Source: Isosphaeraceae bacterium
Lineage (GTDB): Bacteria; Planctomycetota; Planctomycetia; Isosphaerales; Isosphaeraceae
Assembly (NCBI GenBank): GCA_031291845.1
Contig: JARLIH010000110.1
Location: forward strand, 1-64,000
Reading direction: 5' to 3'
DNA length: 64,000 nucleotides
Every line of letters begins with the position of its first letter. Within the stretch, counting starts at the first letter, position 1. Under the pieces are notes generated by a model. It was not told the origin of the DNA, made no database searches, and saw only the letters and a list, made by a program, of their open reading frames with translations. Below, piece after piece: positions 57,041-64,000 of this stretch. The translations under genes were made by a program, and so were the position numbers.

Positions 57041-57670
57041 TCAGGCTCCTTTCTGGGCTTTGGCCGCGGCGAGCGCCGCTTCGAGGACGCCGATGTACGT
57101 GCCGCAGCGACAAATGTTGCCGTCAAGCCCGCGCCGGACTTCTTCGAGCGTCGGGTTCGGGTTCTTGTCCAGAAGCGCCTTGCACGCGGTGACGAAGCCC
57201 GGGGTGCAGTAGCCGCACATGAGGCCGTCGTGCTGATGGAAGGCGTGGGGCACGCCCGTGGGGCCGGTGTCGAAGCTTTCGAGAGTCTCGATCGTCTTGC
57301 CCTGGCAGGCGACGGCCAGGGTGGTACACGAATAGACAGGGACGCCGTCGACGATGGTCGTGCAGGCGCCGCAGCTCGAGCGGTCGCAGACCCGTTTCGG
57401 CCCGGTGACGTCGAGCCGGTTGCGCAGGGTATCGAGCAACGTGCTGCGCGGCTCGACCGTGACGGAGCGGCTCTCGCCGTTGACCTGCAGGGTGAGCTTG
57501 ACCTCTCCGGACAGAACCTTGGGCTCGCTTTCCGCAGCCTTGGCCTCGTCGAGCGCCGTGGTGGCCTGGCCGGTCAGGACGGCCGTCGCAGCCGCAACGC
57601 CGGAGCCGCGAAAGAAATCGCGGCGGCTGTGTCCACGGGGGCCGCTTTCATAAGGATCGTATTCTGCCAT
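57041..57670 (-). CDS. (2Fe-2S) subunit with Tat leader
   Basis: The start at 57670 has GGGAG upstream and gives 209 residues. A twin-arginine leader (SRRDFFRGSGVAAATAVLTG) is followed by a plant-type ferredoxin domain with CDRSSCGACTTIVDG..C, and by the helical domain with CGYCTPGFV and CRCGTYIGV. The leader suggests that the whole complex is exported by hitch-hiking on this subunit. It is the first gene of the operon. Confidence 0.92.
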   Translation of the reverse strand: MAEYDPYESGPRGHSRRDFFRGSGVAAATAVLTGQATTALDEAKAAESEPKVLSGEVKLTLQVNGESRSVTVEPRSTLLDTLRNRLDVTGPKRVCDRSSCGACTTIVDGVPVYSCTTLAVACQGKTIETLESFDTGPTGVPHAFHQHDGLMCGYCTPGFVTACKALLDKNPNPTLEEVRRGLDGNICRCGTYIGVLEAALAAAKAQKGA

Positions 57671-57812
57671 CGCGTTTCTCCCGGACCATTCCGCCCCCTC
57701 GGCTCGGTTCCCAGGGGGCATGCAACGCTTGAACGGGGATGCTGCACTATCGCGAGCGCGGGGCCCTTTCGCAAGGAGCTTGTACCGCGTCGTATTTTGT
57801 TTTCTTGTGTGC

Positions 57813-57830
57813 GGTCGGCCATTGCCGGCC
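57813..57830. repeat. GCCGGC-type palindromic repeat
   Basis: GGTCGGCCATTGCCGGCC is a further copy of the family at 38224 and 46867. It lies just beyond the end of the sulfurtransferase gene and upstream of the hydroxylase operon. Confidence 0.65.
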
Positions 57831-57857
57831 GTGAATTGACCAGGAATGGGGCTACCC

Positions 57858-58718
57858 CTACCTCACGGGGAGTTCGGTTCTCGCCCCCCACTCATTCCAG
57901 GAGCCGTCGTAGTTTGCCAGGCGGGGGTAGCCGAGCCGCGCGAGGTGAAACAGGACGACGGTGGCCGCGACGCCGCCGTTGCAATATGCGACCGTCGGCC
58001 GGTCGGGCGTTACGCCTCGCTCGGCGACGCGCCGACGGATTTCGTCGAGAGCGAGGAATCCCCCGTCGGGATCGAAAAAGAGTTCCCGCGGCAGGTTGAC
58101 CGCGCCCGGTATGTGGCCCCCCCGCGGGCCGCGCCGGCGAGCGCCCGTGAACTGTCCGGCGTCGCGTGCGTCGATCAGTTGCAGGCCGGCATCGCCGAGG
58201 CGTCCCAGAAGCTGCTCGGCCGTGACGCGCCACTCGGGCCGAACCCGCGGGGTAAAATGGGCAGGCGGAACGACGACCGGGCCGATCTCGACCTCTCGCT
58301 CCTCTTCGACCCAGCGGTTCCAGCCGCCATCGAGCACGCTGACGGCGTCGTGGCCATAGTAGGTCAGCGCCCACCAGAGCCGCGTGGCGAATTGGCCCCC
58401 CATGTGGTCGACGGCAACGACATGGGTGGCGTCGCCGACTCCCCGTTCCGCCATCGCCCGCGCGAAGCGCTCGGGTGGGGCGACTTGGGCCGGGACGGGG
58501 TCGTCGGGATCGACGATGTCTCGGGTCCAATCGACATAGACAGCGCCTGGGATGTGCCCGGAGAGGTACTCCTCCTCGGCGCCGCGGTAGGTGGCTTCCT
58601 CAACCCCGTGCGCGACGGGGCGGGTCGTCACGTAGCCCCGCATGTCGACGATGCGGACGGCAGGGTCGTGGAGGTGCGCTTCGAGCCAGTCGGTCGTGAC
58701 CAAGTGATCGTCTTGCAT
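57858..58718 (-). CDS. Two-domain sulfurtransferase (rhodanese family)
   Basis: From MQDDHLVTTDWLEAHL (58718) the protein has 286 residues, normal for SseA-type thiosulfate/3-mercaptopyruvate sulfurtransferases. The first rhodanese domain (1-140) is inactive, with DHMGG at the loop. The second (160-286) has the active cysteine in VAYCNGGVAATV. It moves sulfur to cyanide or thiols. A much longer frame exists upstream but is antisense to the next gene. It is divergent from the MDR reductase gene. Confidence 0.92.
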   Translation of the reverse strand: MQDDHLVTTDWLEAHLHDPAVRIVDMRGYVTTRPVAHGVEEATYRGAEEEYLSGHIPGAVYVDWTRDIVDPDDPVPAQVAPPERFARAMAERGVGDATHVVAVDHMGGQFATRLWWALTYYGHDAVSVLDGGWNRWVEEEREVEIGPVVVPPAHFTPRVRPEWRVTAEQLLGRLGDAGLQLIDARDAGQFTGARRRGPRGGHIPGAVNLPRELFFDPDGGFLALDEIRRRVAERGVTPDRPTVAYCNGGVAATVVLFHLARLGYPRLANYDGSWNEWGARTELPVR

Positions 58719-58854
58719 GTTCGGCTCTTCGGGTAGTTTACGGGTCGGCGTCAAATAGGATAGCCTGGCGGCCCGGCGATGCCCAACCCCTGGGTCCCTG
58801 GGGGTGGGGCCGCCGGACCCGGCGAGCATCCCTGAGCCACGAGAACCCGCGACC

Positions 58855-59856
58855 ATGAAAGCCGTTGTATTCGACCGTTTCGGCGAGCCGGCCGAAGTCC
58901 TGCGCATCCTGGACGTCCCCATCCCCGAGCCCGGGCCGGGACAGGTACGCGTACGCATGATCGCCAGCCCGGTCAACCCGTCCGACCTCCTCGTCGTGCG
59001 CGGCCTGTACGGCGTGCTGCCGACGCTCCCTGCCACGCCGGGGTTCGAGGGGGTGGGCGTGGTCGACAAGGTTGGTCCGGGTCTGAACCTCCTAGGACGG
59101 TTCGCGCTGGGGAAGCGGGTTGCCGTGATTAACTCGAAGGGGGGGGACTGGGCCGAGTATGCCGTGATCCCTTCCCGCCAGGCGCGCCCGTTTCCGGACG
59201 ACATTCCGGACGAGCAGGTCGCGTCGTGCTTCGTCAACCCCGCGACCGTGCTGGCGATGGTCCGGCACGTCTTGGCGGTGCCGAAGGGGGAGTGGTTGCT
59301 CCAGTCGGCCGCGGGGTCGTCCCTCGGGCGAATGATCATCAAGCTGGGGCGCCACGATGGGTTCAAGACGATCAACGTTGTTCGCCGTCGCGAGGCGATC
59401 GACGAGCTCAAGGCCCTGGGCGCCGACGAAGTCGTCGCCGCTTCCGACGGGCCGATCGAGGAGCAAGTACGGCGGGTCGTGGGGCCGGACGGTGTGAAGT
59501 ACGCGCTCGACCCCGTCGGCGGCGACACCGGCACAGCGCTCTTCCGCTCGCTGGCCGCCGAGGGACGCCTGATCCTTTACGGCACGCTCTCCGGCGAGCC
59601 GGTCCAAATCGACTCCCGCCTGATGATCGCTGGTAAACGCGTCGTCGAGGGGTTCTGGCTCGGGCACTGGATGCCTAAGCAAAGCATCCCTGCTGCGCTC
59701 GGGGTCTTCCACGAAATTGCCAACCTGATCCGCGCGGGTGTGCTCGCGACCGACCGCGGGACCGCGTTTTCCCTCGATGCGATCGGCGAGGCGGTGCGCG
59801 AGGCCGAAGTCGTGGCGCGTCAAGGAAAAGTCTTGCTCAAAATTAGTGAGCGTTGA
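58855..59856 (+). CDS. Zinc-less MDR oxidoreductase (enoyl reductase/quinone reductase-like)
   Basis: This 333-residue protein begins MKAVVFDRFGEPAEVLRI. It has the MDR N-terminal fold (PVNPSDLLVVRGLYG, PGFEGVGVVDKVG) and a Rossmann domain with LQSAAGSSLGRMIIKLGRHDG. No zinc-ligand cysteines are seen, so it belongs to the quinone oxidoreductase / mitochondrial-type 2-enoyl thioester reductase branch using NADPH. The substrate is unknown. It stands alone, divergent from the sulfurtransferase gene. Confidence 0.9.
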   Translation: MKAVVFDRFGEPAEVLRILDVPIPEPGPGQVRVRMIASPVNPSDLLVVRGLYGVLPTLPATPGFEGVGVVDKVGPGLNLLGRFALGKRVAVINSKGGDWAEYAVIPSRQARPFPDDIPDEQVASCFVNPATVLAMVRHVLAVPKGEWLLQSAAGSSLGRMIIKLGRHDGFKTINVVRRREAIDELKALGADEVVAASDGPIEEQVRRVVGPDGVKYALDPVGGDTGTALFRSLAAEGRLILYGTLSGEPVQIDSRLMIAGKRVVEGFWLGHWMPKQSIPAALGVFHEIANLIRAGVLATDRGTAFSLDAIGEAVREAEVVARQGKVLLKISER

Positions 59857-60368
59857 TGCAATACTGCGTTTTCGCATGCTTGGGCGCTTCCCCAAAACCT
59901 TGGCAAGAGGCCGGTTGCATCAATTTCGCAGGATTTTCTCGGAATTCATTCGCCCTGGGCAGGACACCTCGCTACAATACTGCGGACGAGCATCAGAAAC
60001 GGATATCTAAAGAGATATCTTTTCGTGCGCGCCGGTTCGCTTCGCGCCGGAAGTCCATCCTCCCTCCGACGACCTGTTCAACGGCAACGTGACGCCACCC
60101 TCGGCCGGCCCCTGCGGAAGCCTTTGGGAGTCCTTGCGTTGATTCGTATGTGTTGTCGATTATGCTTTCGGGGCGTATGGTTCCGAGTGAGGGGAGAGGA
60201 TGCTCCCCCGCCTTTTTCGATTTTCGCGGAAGCGACCGGTCTTCGATCCTACCTGAATTGTGACTTGGCACTCGGCTTAGAAGACCTGGCGTGACGTTTC
60301 GTTCGAGTTTCCCGCGTCTTCTGGGGAATCGGTGGAACGGCCGGCGCCGGGCGGGGATTTTAACAACG
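59857..60368. other. Intergenic stretch after the MDR reductase
   Basis: No convincing gene is seen; the open frames lack ribosome sites and family signals. TTGATGCAA near 59853 and TTGCATCAA near 59923 can pair across about 60 bases, with a smaller G/C hairpin between them, which may end the MDR transcript. The last 80 bases should hold the promoter of the small gene at 60369. Confidence 0.45.
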
Positions 60369-60668
60369 ATGAGCATGACGGAATCGACGGGCGCTCAGGA
60401 TTGGCGAGCGGTGGCGTGTCTGGCGCCGGGTGGAGAGCGCTTGTTGTGCGTGGGTGAGAGTTCGTCTCAGGTCCGGGCCGCGTACGCCGGCGCCTGGGGC
60501 GAAGTGATCCGGGATGAGGACCGCCCTACGGTCCGTGCGATCTCCTTGCAGCGCTGGGCCGGACAGGCCTGGGCCGGTCAGTGGGAGCACCAGACGTATC
60601 TTGCCGTCCCGACTACGCGGAGTGGCAAGGGTGCGGCTGGAGAGACGGCTGAAGCGGCGACCACCTGA
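60369..60668 (+). CDS. Small unknown protein
   Basis: The predicted product, 99 residues from the ATG at 60369, begins MSMTESTGAQDWRAVACLAPGGERLLCVGES. It reads like a soluble alpha/beta protein with a Trp-rich middle (ISLQRWAGQAWAGQWEHQ). I do not recognise the family. A strong terminator 77 bases after its stop supports a real transcript. An in-frame earlier ATG at 60291 is less likely. Confidence 0.6.
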   Translation: MSMTESTGAQDWRAVACLAPGGERLLCVGESSSQVRAAYAGAWGEVIRDEDRPTVRAISLQRWAGQAWAGQWEHQTYLAVPTTRSGKGAAGETAEAATT

Positions 60669-60744
60669 ACGTTGCGGTCCTCCGCCCGGCTGGGATGAGG
60701 GACGATGCGGTCGAATTTGCCGTGAAATGGTTCCACGTTTTTAG

Positions 60745-60774
60745 CCCCCGGTTTCGCCCGGGGGTTCTTTTTTT
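60745..60774 (+). terminator. Rho-independent terminator
   Basis: A 7-bp G/C stem (CCCCCGG 60745-60751 with CCGGGGG 60758-60764) is followed by a T-rich run to 60774. It ends plus-strand transcription from the small gene at 60369, just before the convergent nif3-like gene. Confidence 0.85.
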
Positions 60775-60811
60775 GGCGGCCTTGCGCGAGACGGCATCGA
60801 AGGCTGTCCGG

Positions 60812-61927
60812 CTACGGAAGGGTCGCACCGTTCCAGAGGGGATCGGCTTCAGACCGGCTGGGCCAGACGTCGAGATCGGGAAAGGCGCGGGTGATCCGGG
60901 TGGCGAGGTCTTCGACGCCCGGCCGTTCGGTGGCGTGGTGCCCCGCGACGATGAGGCCGACGCCCAGCGCCTCGGCCTCGAGGGCGCGATGGAAGCGGGC
61001 TTCTCCAGTGAGCAATGCGTCGGCACCGGCGCGGGCGGCGTCGTGCAGGAAATCGTCCCCTGCGCCGCAGACGACGGCGAGCCGCGCCACAGCGCGCTCG
61101 GGATCACCGACCGCCTGGAGGCCAGGCGCCTTGAGCAATTGCCCAACCTGGGCCGCGAGCGCGCGGAGCGTCGTTGTGTGCGGCAAGCGGCCGACCCGAC
61201 CCGCCCCGGGACCGTGGGGCGACGGGTGGAGGGGGTGAACGTCAATCGCCGGTTCCTCGTACGAGTGGGCCGCCCGGATCGCGGCGAGCACCGGGGCGAG
61301 GCGATCGGTCGGGCAGACGACTTCGACCCGCAGCTCATTGACGGTCTCCCGCCGGCCGGCTTGCCCGACGGTCGGGTTCGTCTCTTCGCCGCCGTAAAAT
61401 GTGCCCCGGCCAGGGATCGCGAACGAGCATTCGTGGTACGCCCCGATGCGCCCGGCCCCGGCGCCGAAGGCGGCGGCGAGTACCGCCTCGTGGTCGCTCT
61501 CAGGCGTGAAGACGACGATCTTGAACGACTCCGACGTCCGGCCCGGCCGGAGCGGATGAACGTCGCGCAGGCCGAGCCGCCCTGCCAGGCCGTCGTTGAT
61601 CCCGCCGGCCGTGTTGTCGAACGCCGTGTGCGGGCTCAGGACCGAGACCCCTGCGCGGGCGAGTGTCCAGAGCGCGCCGGTCTCGGGCCGATCGGCCCGA
61701 ATGCGCTGGACCGGGCGAAACAGCACCGGATGATGGCTGACAATCAACTCGGCCCGCTCGTGCACGGCCTCCAGGGCCGTCTTCTGCGTGACGGTCAGAC
61801 ACGTCATCACGCGCTCGACATCGTTTCCCGGGTCTCCCCAGATCAGGCCGACGTTGTCCCACGACTCGGCCAGGCGCGCGGGAGCGAACTCTTCGAGCCA
61901 GCGCGCGACCTCCGCGACGGCGGTCAT
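60812..61927 (-). CDS. Nif3-like dinuclear metal centre protein
   Basis: This 371-residue protein starts at MTAVAEVARWLEEFAPARLAESWDNVGLIWGDP. The paired histidines in LIVSHHPVLFRP and the C-terminal VVCGAGDDFL and LLTGEARFH (metal ligands) mark the NIF3/YbgI family. The extra middle domain of about 130 residues (FKIVVFTPESDHEAVLAAAF) is the PII-like insertion seen in longer members. Proposed activities include GTP cyclohydrolase-like or phosphatase roles, unproven. The start overlaps the stop of the pabC-like gene (ATGA). Confidence 0.9.
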   Translation of the reverse strand: MTAVAEVARWLEEFAPARLAESWDNVGLIWGDPGNDVERVMTCLTVTQKTALEAVHERAELIVSHHPVLFRPVQRIRADRPETGALWTLARAGVSVLSPHTAFDNTAGGINDGLAGRLGLRDVHPLRPGRTSESFKIVVFTPESDHEAVLAAAFGAGAGRIGAYHECSFAIPGRGTFYGGEETNPTVGQAGRRETVNELRVEVVCPTDRLAPVLAAIRAAHSYEEPAIDVHPLHPSPHGPGAGRVGRLPHTTTLRALAAQVGQLLKAPGLQAVGDPERAVARLAVVCGAGDDFLHDAARAGADALLTGEARFHRALEAEALGVGLIVAGHHATERPGVEDLATRITRAFPDLDVWPSRSEADPLWNGATLP

Positions 61928-62781
61928 GCGGGTTTGCCTCCTTGGGAATCCAGCCGGTCGGCGAGCAGGAGCGAGAGCCGTTGTGTCCAGGGCCCCGGTG
62001 CGGGCCACCGTCTCGGTGTTGCGGGCCATGCGCCAAAATAGTGGGCCGAGGAAACGGGGATGATCCCCCGCACGGAGTTGGTCAGGAACACCTCGTCGGC
62101 CTCGAAGAGTATATCGGGTGTAACCGTGTCGTCCTGCCGCACCGTCAACGGAAGGTCGCGTGCCAGGACGAGGAGCAGGTCGCGCATGATTCCGGGCACG
62201 ATCGGTCCAGACTTGGTGGGGGTGATCACTGTATCTCCCGCGAGCAGGAACAGGTTCGTACGGCTTCCTTCCCAGAGGGTCCCGTCGGGAGCAATGCTGA
62301 TCGCCTCGTCGAAGCCGAGCTCTCGTGCGGACTCGTGCGCGGAGCGCCGGCCCCAGTAGTTCAAGACCTTATGCCGTGCGAGACGATCGCCGCGCAGAAC
62401 GCTCCACTCGCCGATCGTCACGACCGCCCCCTCGTGCCGAGCGGGTGGTGGTAGCGGGAGCGTGCGCATCCAGATCAGGCCAGCGCCTCTCGGGGAGAGC
62501 CCACCGGACATCGTGATCCGGAGGACGACGTCTCCGTCAGCACGTTCGGCCCGGAGAAGTGCCTCCACCGCGTCTTGGTTCGGGAGCGCGGTCGGATCCA
62601 GAGGCAGGCCGAGGACGAGCGCTGAGTCCCGCAGCCGATCGAGATGCTTCGAGAGGAGGACCGCCTTGCCGTTCCACGTGCGCAAGGTCTCGAATAGCCC
62701 CAGCCCGTGCTCGAACGAGCGGTCGAGCACGCTGATGCTCAGCTCTTCGTCGCGCACGATCCGGCCTGCCACCCAGATCAC
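61924..62781 (-). CDS. pabC: Aminotransferase class IV (aminodeoxychorismate lyase-like)
   Basis: The GTG at 62781 has GAGGAG 8 bases upstream; a TTG at 62787 overlaps the previous stop. The 285-residue PLP enzyme has the fold-type IV start VAGRIVRDEELSISVLDRSFEHGLGLFETLR, the PLP lysine in ARHKVLNYWG and GTLWEGSRTNLFL near 190. The overlap with pabB argues that it removes pyruvate from aminodeoxychorismate to make p-aminobenzoate for folate. Branched-chain or D-amino acid aminotransferase activity is possible. Confidence 0.85.
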   Translation of the reverse strand: MIWVAGRIVRDEELSISVLDRSFEHGLGLFETLRTWNGKAVLLSKHLDRLRDSALVLGLPLDPTALPNQDAVEALLRAERADGDVVLRITMSGGLSPRGAGLIWMRTLPLPPPARHEGAVVTIGEWSVLRGDRLARHKVLNYWGRRSAHESARELGFDEAISIAPDGTLWEGSRTNLFLLAGDTVITPTKSGPIVPGIMRDLLLVLARDLPLTVRQDDTVTPDILFEADEVFLTNSVRGIIPVSSAHYFGAWPATPRRWPAPGPWTQRLSLLLADRLDSQGGKPA

Positions 62782-62783
62782 GC

Positions 62784-64000
62784 TCAAGTCTCCTCGATCA
62801 CCGCGCGCATCCCGCGGGCTTTGTGAAGGGTTTCATGGTACTCGGTTTCGGGGTCGGAATCGGCAACGATTCCGCCGCCGGCCTGGAAGCTGATGAGATT
62901 TCCTTCGATGAGCATCGTCCTGATCGCAATATTGAATGCGCTTGTGCCCCCGCGGCTAAAGTAGCCGATAGCGCCGGTGTAAAGGCTGCGGCGGGTGGGC
63001 TCGAGCTCGTCGATGATCTCCATCGCGCGGATCTTCGGGGCTCCGGTGATGGACCCGCCCGGAAAGAGTGCGCGGACGATGTCCATGGGTGCGGTCTCGG
63101 GTCGCAGCCGGCCCTCGACGGTCGCGACCAGGTGGTGGACCTGCGCGAACGTTTCCACCGTCAGCGCCTCGCTGACGCGGACCGTGCCATAGCGGCAGAC
63201 GCGGCCGAGGTCGTTGCGCTCCAGGTCCACGATCATGGTCAGCTCGGCGCGGTCCTTGGGGCTCTGGGCCAGCTCGGCGGCAAGCCGTTCGTCGTCGTCG
63301 TGACTTGCGCCGCGGGGTCGGGTGCCCTTGATCGGGCGGGTGACGATGGCGTCGCCGCGGGTCTGGTAGAACCACTCCGGACTGGCGCTCACGACGGCTG
63401 CATTCTCCCAAGCCAGAAAGGTCGAGAACGGGGCCGGGCTGCGCTCTTTGAGCCGGAGGTAGAGGTCGAGCGGTGCCGGCTTGCCCACGCAGTGAAAGCG
63501 CTGGGAGAGGTTGACCTGGAAAACGTCGCCCGCCGCGATGTATTCGAGCGCGCGGCGGGCGGCGTCGAGGTAACCCTCGTACGTGAAGTTGCTCCGCAGC
63601 GGCGAGAGCGCGGTTGTGCGAGCCGGCGCAGGACGCTGCTTCGCGAGAGCCTTGCTCCACTCCCGGCCGCGGCGGGCGGTGGCGGCGTAGCCTTCGTCGA
63701 GGAGGTCGTAGGCCCAGAGGACGACGTCTCCCTTGAGATGGTCGACCGTCACCACGGTGTCGTAGAGGGCGAACCGCACGTCGGGGAGCGCCGACTCGCG
63801 CGGAGCCCTGCGGGGAAGGCGCTCCAGCCGGGGGGCCAGGTCGTAGCCGAAGAAGCCCACGAGGCCCCCCTGGAAGGGAGGGAGCTCGGGGTCGGGCGTA
63901 TCGCGAGGGTCGGCAAGACCGTACGTGTCCAGGTAGCGGCCGAGGGCCTGGAGCGGGTCGCCGATCGTCAGCGTTGTCCGACCGTCCGGCGTTCGGACCG
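62784..64000 (-). CDS. pabB: Aminodeoxychorismate synthase component I (5' end outside window)
   Basis: The frame is open to the right edge of the window, so the true start is beyond 64000. About 405 residues are visible. They include GGLVGFFGYDLAPRLE, QVNLSQRFHC, and PIKGTRPRG: lysine in place of the alanine of anthranilate synthase marks the PabB type, where this residue attacks chorismate. ELTMIVDLERNDLGRVC and PGGSITGAPKIRAMEIIDELEP are the chorismate/metal motifs. It leads into the pabC-like gene with overlapping codons, giving a folate-precursor pair. Confidence 0.92.
   Translation of the reverse strand, partial: VRTPDGRTTLTIGDPLQALGRYLDTYGLADPRDTPDPELPPFQGGLVGFFGYDLAPRLERLPRRAPRESALPDVRFALYDTVVTVDHLKGDVVLWAYDLLDEGYAATARRGREWSKALAKQRPAPARTTALSPLRSNFTYEGYLDAARRALEYIAAGDVFQVNLSQRFHCVGKPAPLDLYLRLKERSPAPFSTFLAWENAAVVSASPEWFYQTRGDAIVTRPIKGTRPRGASHDDDERLAAELAQSPKDRAELTMIVDLERNDLGRVCRYGTVRVSEALTVETFAQVHHLVATVEGRLRPETAPMDIVRALFPGGSITGAPKIRAMEIIDELEPTRRSLYTGAIGYFSRGGTSAFNIAIRTMLIEGNLISFQAGGGIVADSDPETEYHETLHKARGMRAVIEET

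Noticed and set aside
57858-59534. 558-residue minus-strand frame covering the sulfurtransferase
   Set aside because: Its N-terminal half is antisense to the MDR reductase gene; the sulfurtransferase begins at 58718.

Overview
The window looks like a GC-rich chromosome segment from a planctomycete, probably of the Gemmataceae/Isosphaeraceae type. The evidence is a PSCyt1/DUF1549-DUF1553 protein followed by a DUF1501 protein, a DUF1559 prepilin-like protein followed by a lipoprotein, many Tat-type leaders, and several families of short palindromic repeats between genes. This assignment rests on gene families only.

Layout. 1-5242 (minus): four-gene operon of a VIT-vWA protein, a second vWA protein, an OmpR-type regulator and a histidine kinase cut by the window edge. 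5820-14657: asnS, a two-gene pyruvate-dehydrogenase-like cluster (fused E1, then E2), an MFS carrier, an SDR protein, a PIG-L deacetylase and lexA. 14943-31463: RNase HI, a HAD phosphatase, a Tat-exported protein, clpX, an ABC-2 exporter operon interrupted by a decayed GxxExxY element, uvrA, and transaldolase plus phosphoglucose isomerase genes split at a 10-A tract. 31847-40941: an acyltransferase/EEP pair, the PSCyt1-DUF1501 pair and a two-subunit Tat-type molybdenum hydroxylase.

The centre, 40942-49083, is an RNA island and the most interesting part. A terminator hairpin is followed by 33 tRNA genes (41258-44229), an HNH endonuclease, a divergent two-gene operon whose second product carries a HEPN ribonuclease motif, five more tRNA genes (46185-46577), a cluster of Y-RNA-like genes (46582-47181) and a TROVE/Ro60-family protein (47464-49083). 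By my reading the 38 tRNAs all differ in anticodon and together cover all 20 amino acids. None encodes CCA, and the four tRNA-Leu have short variable arms. One Y-RNA candidate has the permuted tRNA-like fold expected of YrlA: T-arm, acceptor helix capped by GCGA, then D-arm, all closed by an 11-bp helix. The inferred picture is a self-contained tRNA supply and RNA quality-control system.

49165-64000: an SDR, a class II photolyase, DUF1559 plus lipoprotein, a three-subunit molybdenum hydroxylase operon, a sulfurtransferase, a zinc-less MDR reductase, a small unknown protein, and a nif3-pabC-pabB cluster (pabB cut by the window end). Positions and structures were read by eye; no database or folding program was run.
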